64,000 nt of DNA from Halorubrum rutilum. Its GTDB lineage: Archaea > Halobacteriota > Halobacteria > Halobacteriales > Haloferacaceae. Positions 23,863 to 32,264 of this stretch are shown piece after piece; the first letter of the stretch is position 1; every line of letters starts with the position of its first letter. Below the pieces are notes generated by a model that saw only the letters and a program-made list of their open reading frames with translations, had not been told where the DNA came from and ran no database searches. The translations under genes and the position numbers were made by a program. The stretch is taken from NCBI RefSeq assembly GCF_024494565.1, contig NZ_JANHDN010000002.1, positions 186,001 to 250,000 of the forward strand, given 5' to 3'.

Positions 23863-23988
23863 ATGCAACGGACGCGCCGGGGGCCGCTGGGCGCCGGCAT
23901 CGGGCTCGTCGCCGGGTTCTCCGGAGACGCGTGGGAGGAGCGCACCGGACGGCAGGGCCGGCTGGCAGACGGGTGGGCGGTGGTCTGA
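23863..23988 (+). CDS. short 41-aa frame translationally coupled to a membrane protein gene
   Basis: ATG at 23863, 41 codons (MQRTRRGPLGAGIGLVAGFS... ending GWAVV), with its TGA overlapping the next ATG as TGATG. A TTTAAG box about 27-30 nt before this ATG suggests the mRNA begins here, which makes this frame the first one translated. It could be a small Arg-rich peptide or simply a coupling leader. The composition gives no clear function and I cannot test conservation. Confidence 0.42.
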   Translation: MQRTRRGPLGAGIGLVAGFSGDAWEERTGRQGRLADGWAVV

Positions 23989-24449
23989 TGGACGCGAAGG
24001 GAGCCGGCCTCACGGCGGCGGTGTTCGCGGTCGTCGGCGTCGGCGTCGGGCTGGTCGCCGCGGTCGGGACGAGTTGGGCCGAGACCGCGCTCGCGACCGC
24101 CGCGACCGGCGAGACCGCCCGGTTCGGTCCGGTGTTCGTCGCGCAGTCGTACCTCGCGGTCACGGCGGCCGCCCTGATCGGCGCGCCGCTCGTCGCCGGC
24201 GTGCTCGGCGTGCTCTTCGGGTCGCGGGCGTACGACGCCCGGGAGGCGGCCGCGACCTCCGGCGTCGGCGGCGGGGTCGGCGCGCTGATCTACGGCCTCG
24301 TCGTCGTCGCGCTCGTCGTCGTCTCCCAGGGCGAGGCGGCGGCGCAGGCGCACGGGATCGCGGACGCGATCGGACCGCTTCTCACGACCGCGGTCGCCGC
24401 CGCCGTCGTCGGCGCGGCGACCGGCGCCGTCGGGTCGGTGACGGCGTGA
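23988..24449 (+). CDS. four-helix membrane protein, unknown function
   Basis: A 153-aa membrane protein with four predicted helices: AAVFAVVGVGVGLVAAV (about 10-26), a second in LAVTAAALIGAPLVAGVLGVLFG (about 56-78), a third in GGVGALIYGLVVVALVVVSQ (about 91-110) and a C-terminal one in LLTTAVAAAVVGAATGAVGS (about 128-147). It starts at the ATG overlapping the short upstream frame. No known domain is evident. It is not in an operon with aroK, which has its own gap of about 120 bp. Confidence 0.65.
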   Translation: MDAKGAGLTAAVFAVVGVGVGLVAAVGTSWAETALATAATGETARFGPVFVAQSYLAVTAAALIGAPLVAGVLGVLFGSRAYDAREAAATSGVGGGVGALIYGLVVVALVVVSQGEAAAQAHGIADAIGPLLTTAVAAAVVGAATGAVGSVTA

Positions 24450-24573
24450 TCGACGTGACCAGAGATGGGTACGAAACGACGATCGACGCCGCGGTGCGGC
24501 GCGCGGAGCCGGTCTGAGCGAGAGTCTCGCCGTGATCGCTACCTCTTTGTCCGCGCTCGCGAGCCGTGAGTGC

Positions 24574-25479
24574 ATGGAGGGACGGGCCGCGGCGCTCGGC
24601 GCCGGCACCGTGTTGAACGCGCTCGCGACGGGCACCGGCGCGGCCTTCGGTATCGACGTCGAGACGCGCGCGAGCGTCGATCTCGATCCGACCGCCGAGG
24701 GCGTCGAGGGGACGATCGCCGAGGTCCCTGACGCGGACACCGCCCTGATCGAGCGCTGCGTCGCGCTCGCGACCGAGCGGTGGGGCGACGGCGAGGGCGG
24801 CGCCGTTCGGACCGACAGCGACGTGCCCCTCGCGGCGGGGCTCAAGAGCTCCAGCGCGGCCGCCAACGCGACCGTGCTCGCGACCTGCGACGCGCTCGGG
24901 CTGACGGTCGGGGACGGAGCCGACGGAGACGGCTCGGCCCCGTCAGTCGACGTCACCCGACTGGAGGCCTGCCGGCTCGGCGTGCGGGCGGCCCGCGAGG
25001 CCGGCGTGACGGTCACCGGCGCGTTCGACGACGCGACCGCTTCGATGCTCGGCGGCGTGACCGTCACCGACAACGCCGCCGACGAGCTCAGGTCGCGCGA
25101 GACCGTCGACTGGGACGTCCTCGTCTGGACCCCGCCCGAGCGCGCCTACAGCGCGGACGCCGACGCGGCCCGCTGCGAGGCGGTCGCGCCGATGGCGGAC
25201 CTCGTCGCGGACCTCGCGCTCGACGGTCGGTACGCCGACGCGATGACCGTCAACGGGCTCGCCTTCTCGGCCGCGCTCGGGTTCGACGCCGACCCCGCGG
25301 TCGAGGCGATGCCGCACGCGACTGGGGTGTCGCTGTCGGGAACCGGCCCGAGCGTCGCCGCCGTCGCGGACCCCGCCGACCCCGAGACCGACCTCGACGC
25401 GGTCGCCGACGCGTGGGCCGAGCGCCCCGGAACGCTGCGACGAACGACCACGAGAAACGACGGCGCGACCGTCGAGTGA
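24574..25479 (+). CDS. aroK: shikimate kinase, archaeal GHMP type
   Basis: Phosphorylates shikimate with ATP in aromatic amino-acid synthesis, using the archaeal GHMP kinase that replaces bacterial AroK. The 301-aa length is right. N-terminal GRAAALGAGTVLNALATGTGAAFGID; the GHMP ATP loop is DVPLAAGLKSSSAAANATVLA (about 85-105, PxxxGLxSS); a C-terminal GVSLSGTGPSVAAV loop. It begins at ATG 24574, which gives the family start; longer upstream starts add a poor match. It is 12 bp from the chorismate mutase gene, so the two form an operon. Confidence 0.93.
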   Translation: MEGRAAALGAGTVLNALATGTGAAFGIDVETRASVDLDPTAEGVEGTIAEVPDADTALIERCVALATERWGDGEGGAVRTDSDVPLAAGLKSSSAAANATVLATCDALGLTVGDGADGDGSAPSVDVTRLEACRLGVRAAREAGVTVTGAFDDATASMLGGVTVTDNAADELRSRETVDWDVLVWTPPERAYSADADAARCEAVAPMADLVADLALDGRYADAMTVNGLAFSAALGFDADPAVEAMPHATGVSLSGTGPSVAAVADPADPETDLDAVADAWAERPGTLRRTTTRNDGATVE

Positions 25480-25491
25480 CAACGAGAACCC

Positions 25492-25785
25492 ATGAGTGAC
25501 ACACCGAACGCGGACGACCGGAGCCTCGACGAACTGCGACGCGAGATAGAGGACATCGACCGCGAGATCGTCGAACTGATCGCCCGCCGGACCTACGTCG
25601 CCGACACGGTCGCGGCGGTGAAAGCGGAGCGCGACCTCCCGACCACCGACGAGGGACAGGAGGAGCGCGTGATGGAGCGCGCCGGCGAGAACGCCGAGCA
25701 GTTCGACGTCGACGCCAACCTCGTGAAGGCGATCTTCCGGCTGCTGATCGAGTTGAACAAGGTGGAGCAGCGGGAGAGTCGCTAG
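25492..25785 (+). CDS. aroQ: chorismate mutase, AroQ class
   Basis: Converts chorismate to prephenate on the way to Phe and Tyr. A 97-aa all-helical AroQ domain: LDELRREIEDIDREIVELIARRTYVADTVAAVK, shown as LRREIEDIDREIVELIARR (about 14-32) with the conserved Arg and Asp, then KAERDLPTTDEGQEERVMER and NLVKAIFRLLIELNKVEQ. Immediately behind aroK on the same strand, consistent with a small aromatic operon. Confidence 0.93.
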   Translation: MSDTPNADDRSLDELRREIEDIDREIVELIARRTYVADTVAAVKAERDLPTTDEGQEERVMERAGENAEQFDVDANLVKAIFRLLIELNKVEQRESR

Positions 25786-26081
25786 GGCTCTCTCAGACCG
25801 AGGCTGTATTCGATCGCCGCGTCGGCCTCCTCCACACGGGCCGCCGGCACGGAGCCGAGACTGGTATCAATACGACGCCCGACGGACACCGCGCGAATCC
25901 GACCGTGTGAATTGACCGCAGAGCGCGACCGAGTCCGCTCGAAGCGGCGGCTCGGCGGCCGCGACGGACACCTCGAACGGATACGGTTCGTCCCTCCGCG
26001 AAGCCGTGAACGCGACGACGGCGGTCGTCGAGCGCGTCCGTGCGGGGATTTTTGTTCTCGCGCTCCGGAGTCGAAGCCGAT

Positions 26082-27005
26082 ATGTCACGAGAGCTGGTCT
26101 CTCACCGCGATGGCCACGTCTACGAGTTCGCGCCCGAGATGGAGCCCGTCTACGAGGCCGCCGACGGGGAGTCGCTCACGATCGAGACGATCGACAGCCT
26201 GAACGGCGCGATCCAGAGCGACGACGACCTGCTGGACGCGATCCCGGAGGAGGTGAACGCCGCGACCGGCCCGATCGCCGTCGAGGGGGCGAGTCCCGGC
26301 GACGTGCTCGCGGTCGAGATCGAAGCGGTGCGCGTCGCCGAGGACCGCGGGCGCGTCATCACGGCGCCCGGGTTCGGCCTCCTGCAGGACGACCCCGACA
26401 TCGAACACCCGGCGACGCGGATCACCGAGGTCGACGGCGAGGGCGACGGGGCCGGGGGCCGGATCGAGTTCGAGGGGATCGATGTCCCGATCGACCCGGT
26501 GATCGGGACGATCGGCGTCGCCACCGCCGAGGAGTCGGTCTCGACGCTCACGCCCGACGACCACGGCGGCAACCTCGACACCACGGACATGACGGCGGGG
26601 ACGACCGCGTACTTCCCCGTCTTCCAGGAGGGCGCGATGCTCGCGATGGGCGACTCGAAGGCCGCGATGGCCGACGGCGAGATGTGCGGGACCGGCGCCG
26701 AGATCGGCACGGAGATCGACGTGACGCTCTCCGTGATCGAGGACCCGCCGGTCCCGCTCGACCGCCCGCTCGTCGACACCGGCGACGCGGTCAAGACGGT
26801 CGCGAGCGCCGCGACGATGGAGGAGGCGGTCGAACTCGCCAACCGCGACGTCGTGCGGCTGCTGGCGCACGAGCACGGCTTCTCCCGGACCGAGGCGTAC
26901 CTGTTCTCCAGCCTCGTCGGCGGCCTCGAGATCAGTCAGGTCGTCGACCCGCAGGTGACCGCGCGGAACGCGGTGCCGAGCGAGTACCTCTCGGTCCCGT
27001 TCTGA
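26082..27005 (+). CDS. acetamidase/formamidase family protein
   Basis: Enzyme family hydrolysing small amides such as formamide or acetamide to the acid and ammonia. The 307-aa protein has the family features: VEGASPGDVLAVEI (about 66-79), a TPDDHGGNLDTTDMTAGTTAYFPV segment (about 165-188) holding conserved His/Asp residues, GAMLAMGDSKAAMADGEMCGTGAE, and YLFSSLVGGLEISQVVDP near the C-terminus. The start at 26082 follows a TTTTTG box. The 296-bp spacer before it shows no other gene. It may scavenge nitrogen, but the substrate is not shown. Confidence 0.85.
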   Translation: MSRELVSHRDGHVYEFAPEMEPVYEAADGESLTIETIDSLNGAIQSDDDLLDAIPEEVNAATGPIAVEGASPGDVLAVEIEAVRVAEDRGRVITAPGFGLLQDDPDIEHPATRITEVDGEGDGAGGRIEFEGIDVPIDPVIGTIGVATAEESVSTLTPDDHGGNLDTTDMTAGTTAYFPVFQEGAMLAMGDSKAAMADGEMCGTGAEIGTEIDVTLSVIEDPPVPLDRPLVDTGDAVKTVASAATMEEAVELANRDVVRLLAHEHGFSRTEAYLFSSLVGGLEISQVVDPQVTARNAVPSEYLSVPF

Positions 27006-27053
27006 GCCCCGCCGTCGGGTCCGACCGCCGTCGGGCCCGACCTCGCTCCGACC

Positions 27054-27446
27054 TCACTCCGAGGCCGCCTCCCCGTCCCCGAACCGCCGGATCGTCCGTC
27101 GGAGCCCGAGGCCGATCGCCCCGCCGGGGAGGCCGAGCGCCGTCGCGGAGGCGGTCCCGACGACGGCCGCCCACGCCAGCCGGAAGGCGATCCCGGGCGT
27201 CTCGCCGCTGATCCCGATCCCGCCGAGGTGGACGCCGAACCCCGCGGACAGCCCGAACGCGACGACCCACGCGGCCGGGAGCCCGCCGCCGAGGACCGCG
27301 AGGAGCGCGGCGCACGCGACGACTCCGACCGCGAGCTGCGGGAGTCCGAGCGTCGCGGTCCCCGGCTCGACGGTCTTGAGCGCCGCGACACCCGCGGCCG
27401 AGCAGCAGAACGAGCCGAGCGCGACCACGGGGAGCCGTCGGTCCAT
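27054..27446 (-). CDS. small membrane protein following the HerA-like gene
   Basis: About 130 aa with three to four hydrophobic helices (for instance PVVALGSFCCSAAGVAALK at the N-terminus, LAVGVVACAALLAVLGGG, and AWAAVVGTASATALGLPG). The ATG at 27446 gives a plausible N-terminus, but a GTG at 27461, two bases after the HerA-like stop, is also possible. On the same strand as the HerA-like ATPase and close to it, so probably cotranscribed. Unknown function; it could be a membrane partner. Confidence 0.6.
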   Translation of the reverse strand: MDRRLPVVALGSFCCSAAGVAALKTVEPGTATLGLPQLAVGVVACAALLAVLGGGLPAAWVVAFGLSAGFGVHLGGIGISGETPGIAFRLAWAAVVGTASATALGLPGGAIGLGLRRTIRRFGDGEAASE

Positions 27447-27462
27447 CCGCTCGACTCGCACC

Positions 27463-29439
27463 TCACTCGTCCGCCGTCCGGCCGCGGTCGGCGAGCCGTC
27501 GCGCCGCGTCGCTCAGCCCGCTCGCGCTCGATCGGTCGGCGGCGTCCGCCGCGCTTCCGTCCCCCTCGGCCGCGTCTTCGGTCGCCTCCGCGTCGGCGAC
27601 ACCGTCGACCGCTTCCGCGTCGGCGACGTCGGCCTCCGGGCTCCGGTCCGACTCGACCTCGGCCGGGTCCGCGTCCGGGGGATAGCTCCGCTCGGCCGGC
27701 GGGACGAAGGCGGTCTCGACCGCCCTGACGATCTCGCGGACGCTCTCCTCGTCGAGCCGGTCGGCGTACGCCTCGCGGATCAGGTCGGGGACGGCGTAGG
27801 CGTAGTGTCCGCGACCGGCGTGGCGGATCAGTCCCGCCCGCCGGATCGGGCGGTGACGGCTGTACGCGTGCCCGGAGTCGCCGTCGCCGCCGGCGTCGAT
27901 GTGGGCGGCGACGGGCTCGCTGACGCCCTCGCGCCGGTAGTGGCGGAGCATCCCGCGAGACAGCTCCGGAAGCGCCTCGATCCGGCCGCGGAGCTCCTCG
28001 ATGACCGCCTCGCGGGTGCCGAGCTCGACGGCGTCGTCGAAGCGGAGGGCGCTCTCGGCGACGTCGGCGCGCGTCACGGGCTCGACGTCGTCCGGAGGCG
28101 CGTCGGTGTCGGCGAGGTCGTCGGCGGTGTCGTCGACCTCACCGGCTTCCTCGGCGGCGTCGCCGGCGTCGCCGACGGTGTCGCCGGCGTCGACAGCGGT
28201 GTCGGCGTCCGCGCCCCCGTCGCCGTCCGCGGTCGCGGCGACCGCCTCGTCGTACGACTTGAGGACGGACTGGTCGTCGTCGCCGTCGCTCTCGTCCCCG
28301 TCGTTCCCCCCGCTACCGCCCCCGCCGTCGGCCGCGGACGTTCCGCCGCCGACCGCGGGTCGCCCGCGGCCCTCGCGGTAGGGTGCCTCGGCCTTCCCGA
28401 GGAGCGCCTGCGCGAACTGGTCGGCCATGCTGCTCAGGTCGCGCGCCTCCTCCAGCTCGCGTTCGAGCTCGGCGATCCGCCGGTCCTTCCTGTCGAGCTC
28501 CTGCCTGAGGTCGGCGATCTCGGACTCGCGGCGCTCCTGTTCGTCGGAGATGGACTGGAGCTCGCCGACGAGGTCGCTGGAGACCGACTTCAGCTCCGGG
28601 CGCTCGAAGTCGTCCAGCCCGGGGGTCGCACCCGCGTCGAACGTCTCCTTGCGGTGGAACTGGATCCGGCGGATAGACTCGTCCCAGTCGGTCATCAGGA
28701 ACGCCTCGCCGTCGCCGAGGTCCTCGACCGCGTTCGCGTACTTCGAGCCGAGGATGCGCCCCACGACCTTCGTGTCGTTGTCCCAGGTGAGCCGGTGCCA
28801 GCAGAGCCAGTCGCACTGGGTGATGAAGTCCTTCTTGACGTCGGCCGGGCGCTGGCTGATCCCGACGACGCCGAGACCGTGTTTCCGGCCGCGCTTGCCG
28901 ACCTTGATCAGCATCTTCCCCGTCTCGTCCATCCCGCCGCCCTCGGGGATGTACTCGTGGCACTCCTCGACGACGAGCAGGAAGGGCTTCTTCAGGCGCT
29001 TCTCCTTCGCGAACAGCTGTCTGACGACCTCCAAGAGGAGCTCGTTCGCGGTCTCCTCCTCCAGGTAGCCGGAGACGTCGAGGATGATCGGAACGTTCTG
29101 CTCCAGGGCGAGCTCGGCGATCTTCTCCGCGTGTTCCGGGGAGACGACGATGTCGCACTCGTCGTCGGCGCCGGCGTGTAGAATTTCGTATTCTTCCTTA
29201 AGGCCGTAATATTCCCCGTCAGTGTCCACGATCATGACGGGAAACCCGTTAGATAGCAAATTCTCGATCACGACGGAGGCGGTGTTGCTTTTACCGGACC
29301 CGCTCTTCCCCGTGATGAAGGACCGGCCGGTGAGCACGTCGACCACCGGGAGCTCCACCGGCGTTCCCGGATCCGCCGTCGCGTCGCCGCCGATCCCCTC
29401 GCTGACGTCCGCGACGTGGATCGTCTCCTGCTCGGTCAT
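27463..29439 (-). CDS. HerA-like ATPase with coiled coil and C-terminal helical domain
   Basis: A 658-aa DUF87/HerA-family hexameric motor ATPase. Walker A is FITGKSGSGKSNTASV (about 40-55), followed by MIVDTDGEYYGLKEEYEI; Walker B is PFLLVVEECHEYIPEG (about 158-173). KVGKRGRKHGLGVVGISQRPADV contains the arginine region and sensor typical of HerA relatives. After about residue 290 there is a coiled coil (SDEQERRESEIADLRQELDR, about 300-345), an acidic disordered part and a winged-helix-like C-terminal domain. Unlike true HerA it lacks a NurA neighbour, so it may act as a more general DNA- or protein-translocating ATPase. Confidence 0.88.
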   Translation of the reverse strand: MTEQETIHVADVSEGIGGDATADPGTPVELPVVDVLTGRSFITGKSGSGKSNTASVVIENLLSNGFPVMIVDTDGEYYGLKEEYEILHAGADDECDIVVSPEHAEKIAELALEQNVPIILDVSGYLEEETANELLLEVVRQLFAKEKRLKKPFLLVVEECHEYIPEGGGMDETGKMLIKVGKRGRKHGLGVVGISQRPADVKKDFITQCDWLCWHRLTWDNDTKVVGRILGSKYANAVEDLGDGEAFLMTDWDESIRRIQFHRKETFDAGATPGLDDFERPELKSVSSDLVGELQSISDEQERRESEIADLRQELDRKDRRIAELERELEEARDLSSMADQFAQALLGKAEAPYREGRGRPAVGGGTSAADGGGGSGGNDGDESDGDDDQSVLKSYDEAVAATADGDGGADADTAVDAGDTVGDAGDAAEEAGEVDDTADDLADTDAPPDDVEPVTRADVAESALRFDDAVELGTREAVIEELRGRIEALPELSRGMLRHYRREGVSEPVAAHIDAGGDGDSGHAYSRHRPIRRAGLIRHAGRGHYAYAVPDLIREAYADRLDEESVREIVRAVETAFVPPAERSYPPDADPAEVESDRSPEADVADAEAVDGVADAEATEDAAEGDGSAADAADRSSASGLSDAARRLADRGRTADE

Positions 29440-29462
29440 ACTCGTGACAGGTACCGCCCGCC

Positions 29463-29470
29463 TCATAAAC
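29463..29470 (-). promoter_or_regulatory. TATA box of the HerA-like gene
   Basis: TCATAAAC on the plus strand (GTTTATGA in gene sense), about 27 nt before the ATG at 29439, consistent with leaderless transcription. Confidence 0.55.
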
Positions 29471-29576
29471 TATCGGCTCGGAGCGCGCCGTCACGGGGAA
29501 GCGCGGGCGAGTACGCGGCCGGGTGGTCGCCGTCTCGTCCCGGAGGATTATACCCGGTAACGGTGACAATCACTCC

Positions 29577-29924
29577 GTGACCGGAAACACATACCTCAAC
29601 GCGTTGATCGGCGCGGTCGCGACGGTCCTGCTCTCGTTCACCGGCGTCTCGCCCGTGCTCGGCGGCGCGGCGGCGGGGTACCTCGAAGGCGGCGAGACGA
29701 GCGACGGCCTCCGGGTCGGCGCGATCTCGGGCGCGATAGCCTCGCTCCCCGCGCTCGGGATCCTCCTCCTGTTCCTGTTCCTGGTTCCGGTCGCCCCGGA
29801 ACCCGGCGTGGCGATCGGCGGCGGCGCGGTGGTCCTCGGGATCGTCGCGGTCGCGTTCGGCTTCGTGATGGCTCTCAGCGCGGTCGGCGGCGTTATCGGG
29901 ACGTACGCGAAACGGGAGCTGTAG
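29577..29924 (+). CDS. DUF5518 membrane protein
   Basis: About 115 aa, three to four hydrophobic helices with the glycine-rich SPVLGGAAAGYLEGGETSDGLRVGAISGAIASLPALG segment (given as LGGAAAGYLEGGETSDGLRV, then GAISGAIASLPALG) that marks DUF5518. The start is taken as GTG 29577 because TTATACCC (about 29548-29555) lies the right distance upstream; an ATG at 29523 in frame would read through that box. Unknown role. Confidence 0.65.
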   Translation: MTGNTYLNALIGAVATVLLSFTGVSPVLGGAAAGYLEGGETSDGLRVGAISGAIASLPALGILLLFLFLVPVAPEPGVAIGGGAVVLGIVAVAFGFVMALSAVGGVIGTYAKREL

Positions 29925-29955
29925 GCTCCGACGACGGACCGCGCCGGCGACCCCG

Positions 29956-31659
29956 TCAGTGCTCGCCGCCGGTGCCGCGCCGGTCGGAGTCGAGGTCGAT
30001 GTCGAGCTCCGCGAGGAGCTCCTCGGCCTCCTCGCGCTTCTCCTGGTGGTCTTCGAGGAACTCTCGCATGAGCTCGGCGGCCTGCTCCTTGCAGCCGCCG
30101 CAGAGGCGCTCGCCGTTGACGCACTCGGCGTAGACGGTCTTGGTGAGCTCGTCGTCGTCGCCCGCGAGCAGGTAGGCGTACAGCTCGTAGACGGGGCACT
30201 CGTCGGCCTCGCCGCCGAGCTCGCGCTGCTTCTCGGCGGTGTCGCGGCCGCCGGTCGTCGCCGCCTTCACCTTGTCGTAGCCGTCCTCGGGGTCGTCGAG
30301 CAGGGAGATGTGGCTCGCCGGGATCGACGAGGACATCTTCCCTCCGGTGAGCCCGGTCATGAACCGGTGGTAGATCGAGGAGGGCTGCCGGAAGCCGAAC
30401 CCGCCGTGGTCGATCTCGACCTCGCGAGCGACCGACTCGGCCTCCCCGCGGGTGAGGTCGAAGGCGTCGACGTGGCCCTCGAAGACGCGCTTCTCGCCGT
30501 CGACCGCCTCGATCAGCGCCTCGAACGCCTCGTCGGTGGCGTTGCGGTCGAAGAAGCGCACGCGGGGCCGGAGCGGCTCCTTGCCGCCCGCCCGGAGCTT
30601 GTCGAGGGCGGTCGGCTTGGCCGCCGCGAGGTCGGGGGTGTCGGGGGCGTCTCCGTCGGCCTCGCCCGCGTCGGCGGGCGCCGGCGGCTCGTAGTCGGCG
30701 AGCCACGCGGCGGCGTCCTCGCAGCGCACGTCGGTCTCGGCGTCGTCGATTTCGCCGTCGTCCCTCGCGCCCTCGGCCGCGAGCGCGTCGTAGGCGGCGC
30801 GGACCAGCTGTCGCTCCGCGTCGTCGAGCTCGAAGCTCGCGAACGCCTCGGTCACCTTGAAGTAGCGCACGCGGGTCGCCAGGTCGCGCGTCAGCCGGAC
30901 GTGGGGGTCCTGATCCGGGCCGACCGGGATGACCGTCGGCTTCGGTTCGTCGACGAGCTGCGGGTAGAGGATGTCCGCGGTCTGGGTGACGACGCTCTGC
31001 ATGTGGGAGATGTTGGTCTCGCCGTCGAAGCCGTAGATTGCCTCGAACTCCGAGAAGTTCGCCTTCGACCCGAGCTCGAAGCCGAGGTCCTGCACCTCGC
31101 GGTTGTCGGACTGGCGGTAGATCTCGCCCGCTTCGGCGTCGAAGCCGAGCGCGAGGAGGCTCAGGAGGTAGTTGCGCGCGTGTTCGTCGATCTCGTTCCA
31201 CGACATGCCGCGCGCGGAGTGGGCCTCCAGGTCGGCGATCAGGCCGAAGGCGTCGCCCCCCTGCTCCTGGTGCCAGATGATCTCGTCGAAGACGAGCTTG
31301 TGGCCGATGTGCGGGTCGCCGGTGGGCATGAACCCGGAGAGCGCCGCGAACGGCTCGTCGTTCGCCATCGCCTCGGCGACCGCGTCGTACTCGCGGTGCC
31401 CGAAGATGACGCCGCGGCGCATCAGGTAGTGCGGGTCGACCACGTCGTCGGCGACGTCGTCGAACGCCTCGATGCCGAACTCCTCGAAGAGGTCCGCGTA
31501 GTCGCCGACCGACGCCGACCCCCACGGGTCGAGCGCGACCTCCTCGGCCGGTCCGTCCGCGCGTTCCGTCCCGCCGTCGGCGCGGGGCGACCCCGCCGTC
31601 TCGTCGGGGGGACCGCCCGCCGCCGACGGCCCCGTCTCATCGGGGGTGTCCTCGTCCAT
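29956..31659 (-). CDS. trpS: tryptophanyl-tRNA synthetase
   Basis: Charges tRNA-Trp with tryptophan. Class I signatures: PTGDPHIGHK (the HIGH motif, about 110-119) and GGKMSSS (the KMSKS motif, about 445). Strong family stretches include FMPTGDPHIGHKLVFDEII, QSDNREVQDLGFELG and LYPQLVDEPKPTVIPVGPDQDPHV (split in use). The 567-aa length exceeds the roughly 390-450 of non-halophilic archaea. The extra length is an acidic N-terminal tail of about 45 residues and an acidic insertion in about residues 275-345. The ATG at 31659 was chosen over an upstream one at 31719. Confidence 0.95.
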   Translation of the reverse strand: MDEDTPDETGPSAAGGPPDETAGSPRADGGTERADGPAEEVALDPWGSASVGDYADLFEEFGIEAFDDVADDVVDPHYLMRRGVIFGHREYDAVAEAMANDEPFAALSGFMPTGDPHIGHKLVFDEIIWHQEQGGDAFGLIADLEAHSARGMSWNEIDEHARNYLLSLLALGFDAEAGEIYRQSDNREVQDLGFELGSKANFSEFEAIYGFDGETNISHMQSVVTQTADILYPQLVDEPKPTVIPVGPDQDPHVRLTRDLATRVRYFKVTEAFASFELDDAERQLVRAAYDALAAEGARDDGEIDDAETDVRCEDAAAWLADYEPPAPADAGEADGDAPDTPDLAAAKPTALDKLRAGGKEPLRPRVRFFDRNATDEAFEALIEAVDGEKRVFEGHVDAFDLTRGEAESVAREVEIDHGGFGFRQPSSIYHRFMTGLTGGKMSSSIPASHISLLDDPEDGYDKVKAATTGGRDTAEKQRELGGEADECPVYELYAYLLAGDDDELTKTVYAECVNGERLCGGCKEQAAELMREFLEDHQEKREEAEELLAELDIDLDSDRRGTGGEH

Positions 31660-31879
31660 ACGTCTCCTCCCGTCGGTCGACGCAAAAACCGTTCGCTTGT
31701 GCGTGAGAACGTGGCGCACGAGTTCGTCGATGAATCGTGAACGAGGGACGATGGTACGGATATCGGATTTGGTCCCGCGCTGAGCTCCCTGGCGTGTCTG
31801 TGATCGAACACACTACTTGGAGAACGCATCCAGAGTATCGCCCGCTCGGCGATACGTGGTCGATTACGGATCGGCGGAG

Positions 31880-32191
31880 AAAACCCCCAAAGCCCCAGCC
31901 GCGAGGGCGACGCACGCTCGCTGTCGTTCGAAAGGCGCGGAGCGCCTTTCGTGATGACGAGAGAGCTTCGCTCTCTCGAACCACGCGCTTCAGTCACTCA
32001 CTTCGTTCGCTCCTTCCAGTGCTTGCGTCGCCTGGGCCGCCCTCGCGGCTGCCCCTTCGAGTCCCGCCCCGCTCTGCCCACACAGCACCTCGCACCTCCC
32101 CAGCCTCGCGGCTCCCTTCGGTCGCCGCGTCCCTCGCGCGGCGCTCCTTCGCGGCCGCCGATGGCGGCCGCTCGGAGGCGCGCGCCACCGC
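31880..32191 (+). repeat. Dispersed structured element, copy D (in the 31660-32264 gap)
   Basis: Fourth full copy. Leader motif ACCCCCAAAGCCCC (31882), arm AGCCGCGAGGGCG (31897-31909) and its exact complement CGCCCTCGCGGCT (32038-32050), CTGCCCCTTCGAGTCCCGCCC, CACAGCACCTCGCACCTCCCC and the end block near 32180-32191. Two perfect hairpins are inserted: CGAAAGGCGC/GCGCCTTTCG and CGAGAGAGC/GCTCTCTCG. A partial leader-like stretch (GCTCGGCGATAC, 31846-31857) lies upstream, but without the CCTCCAAAG part. The other parts of this 605-bp gap (31660-31879 and 32192-32264) show no gene; a 31737-start frame is Arg-rich and unsupported. Confidence 0.84.
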
Positions 32192-32264
32192 AGTTCTGCG
32201 TATCCCGCTTGCCGCCGGGATCTCGATCTACGGTTGTTCCCGGCTCCCTTCTCCCGATCGCGAT

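Noticed and set aside
24446..24517. 23-codon GTG frame (VIDVTRDGYETTIDAAVRRAEPV region) overlapping the end of the membrane gene
   Set aside because: Too short to judge, no start signal of its own beyond GTGA overlap and no recognisable feature. It may be a small peptide or a remnant, but I cannot support it.
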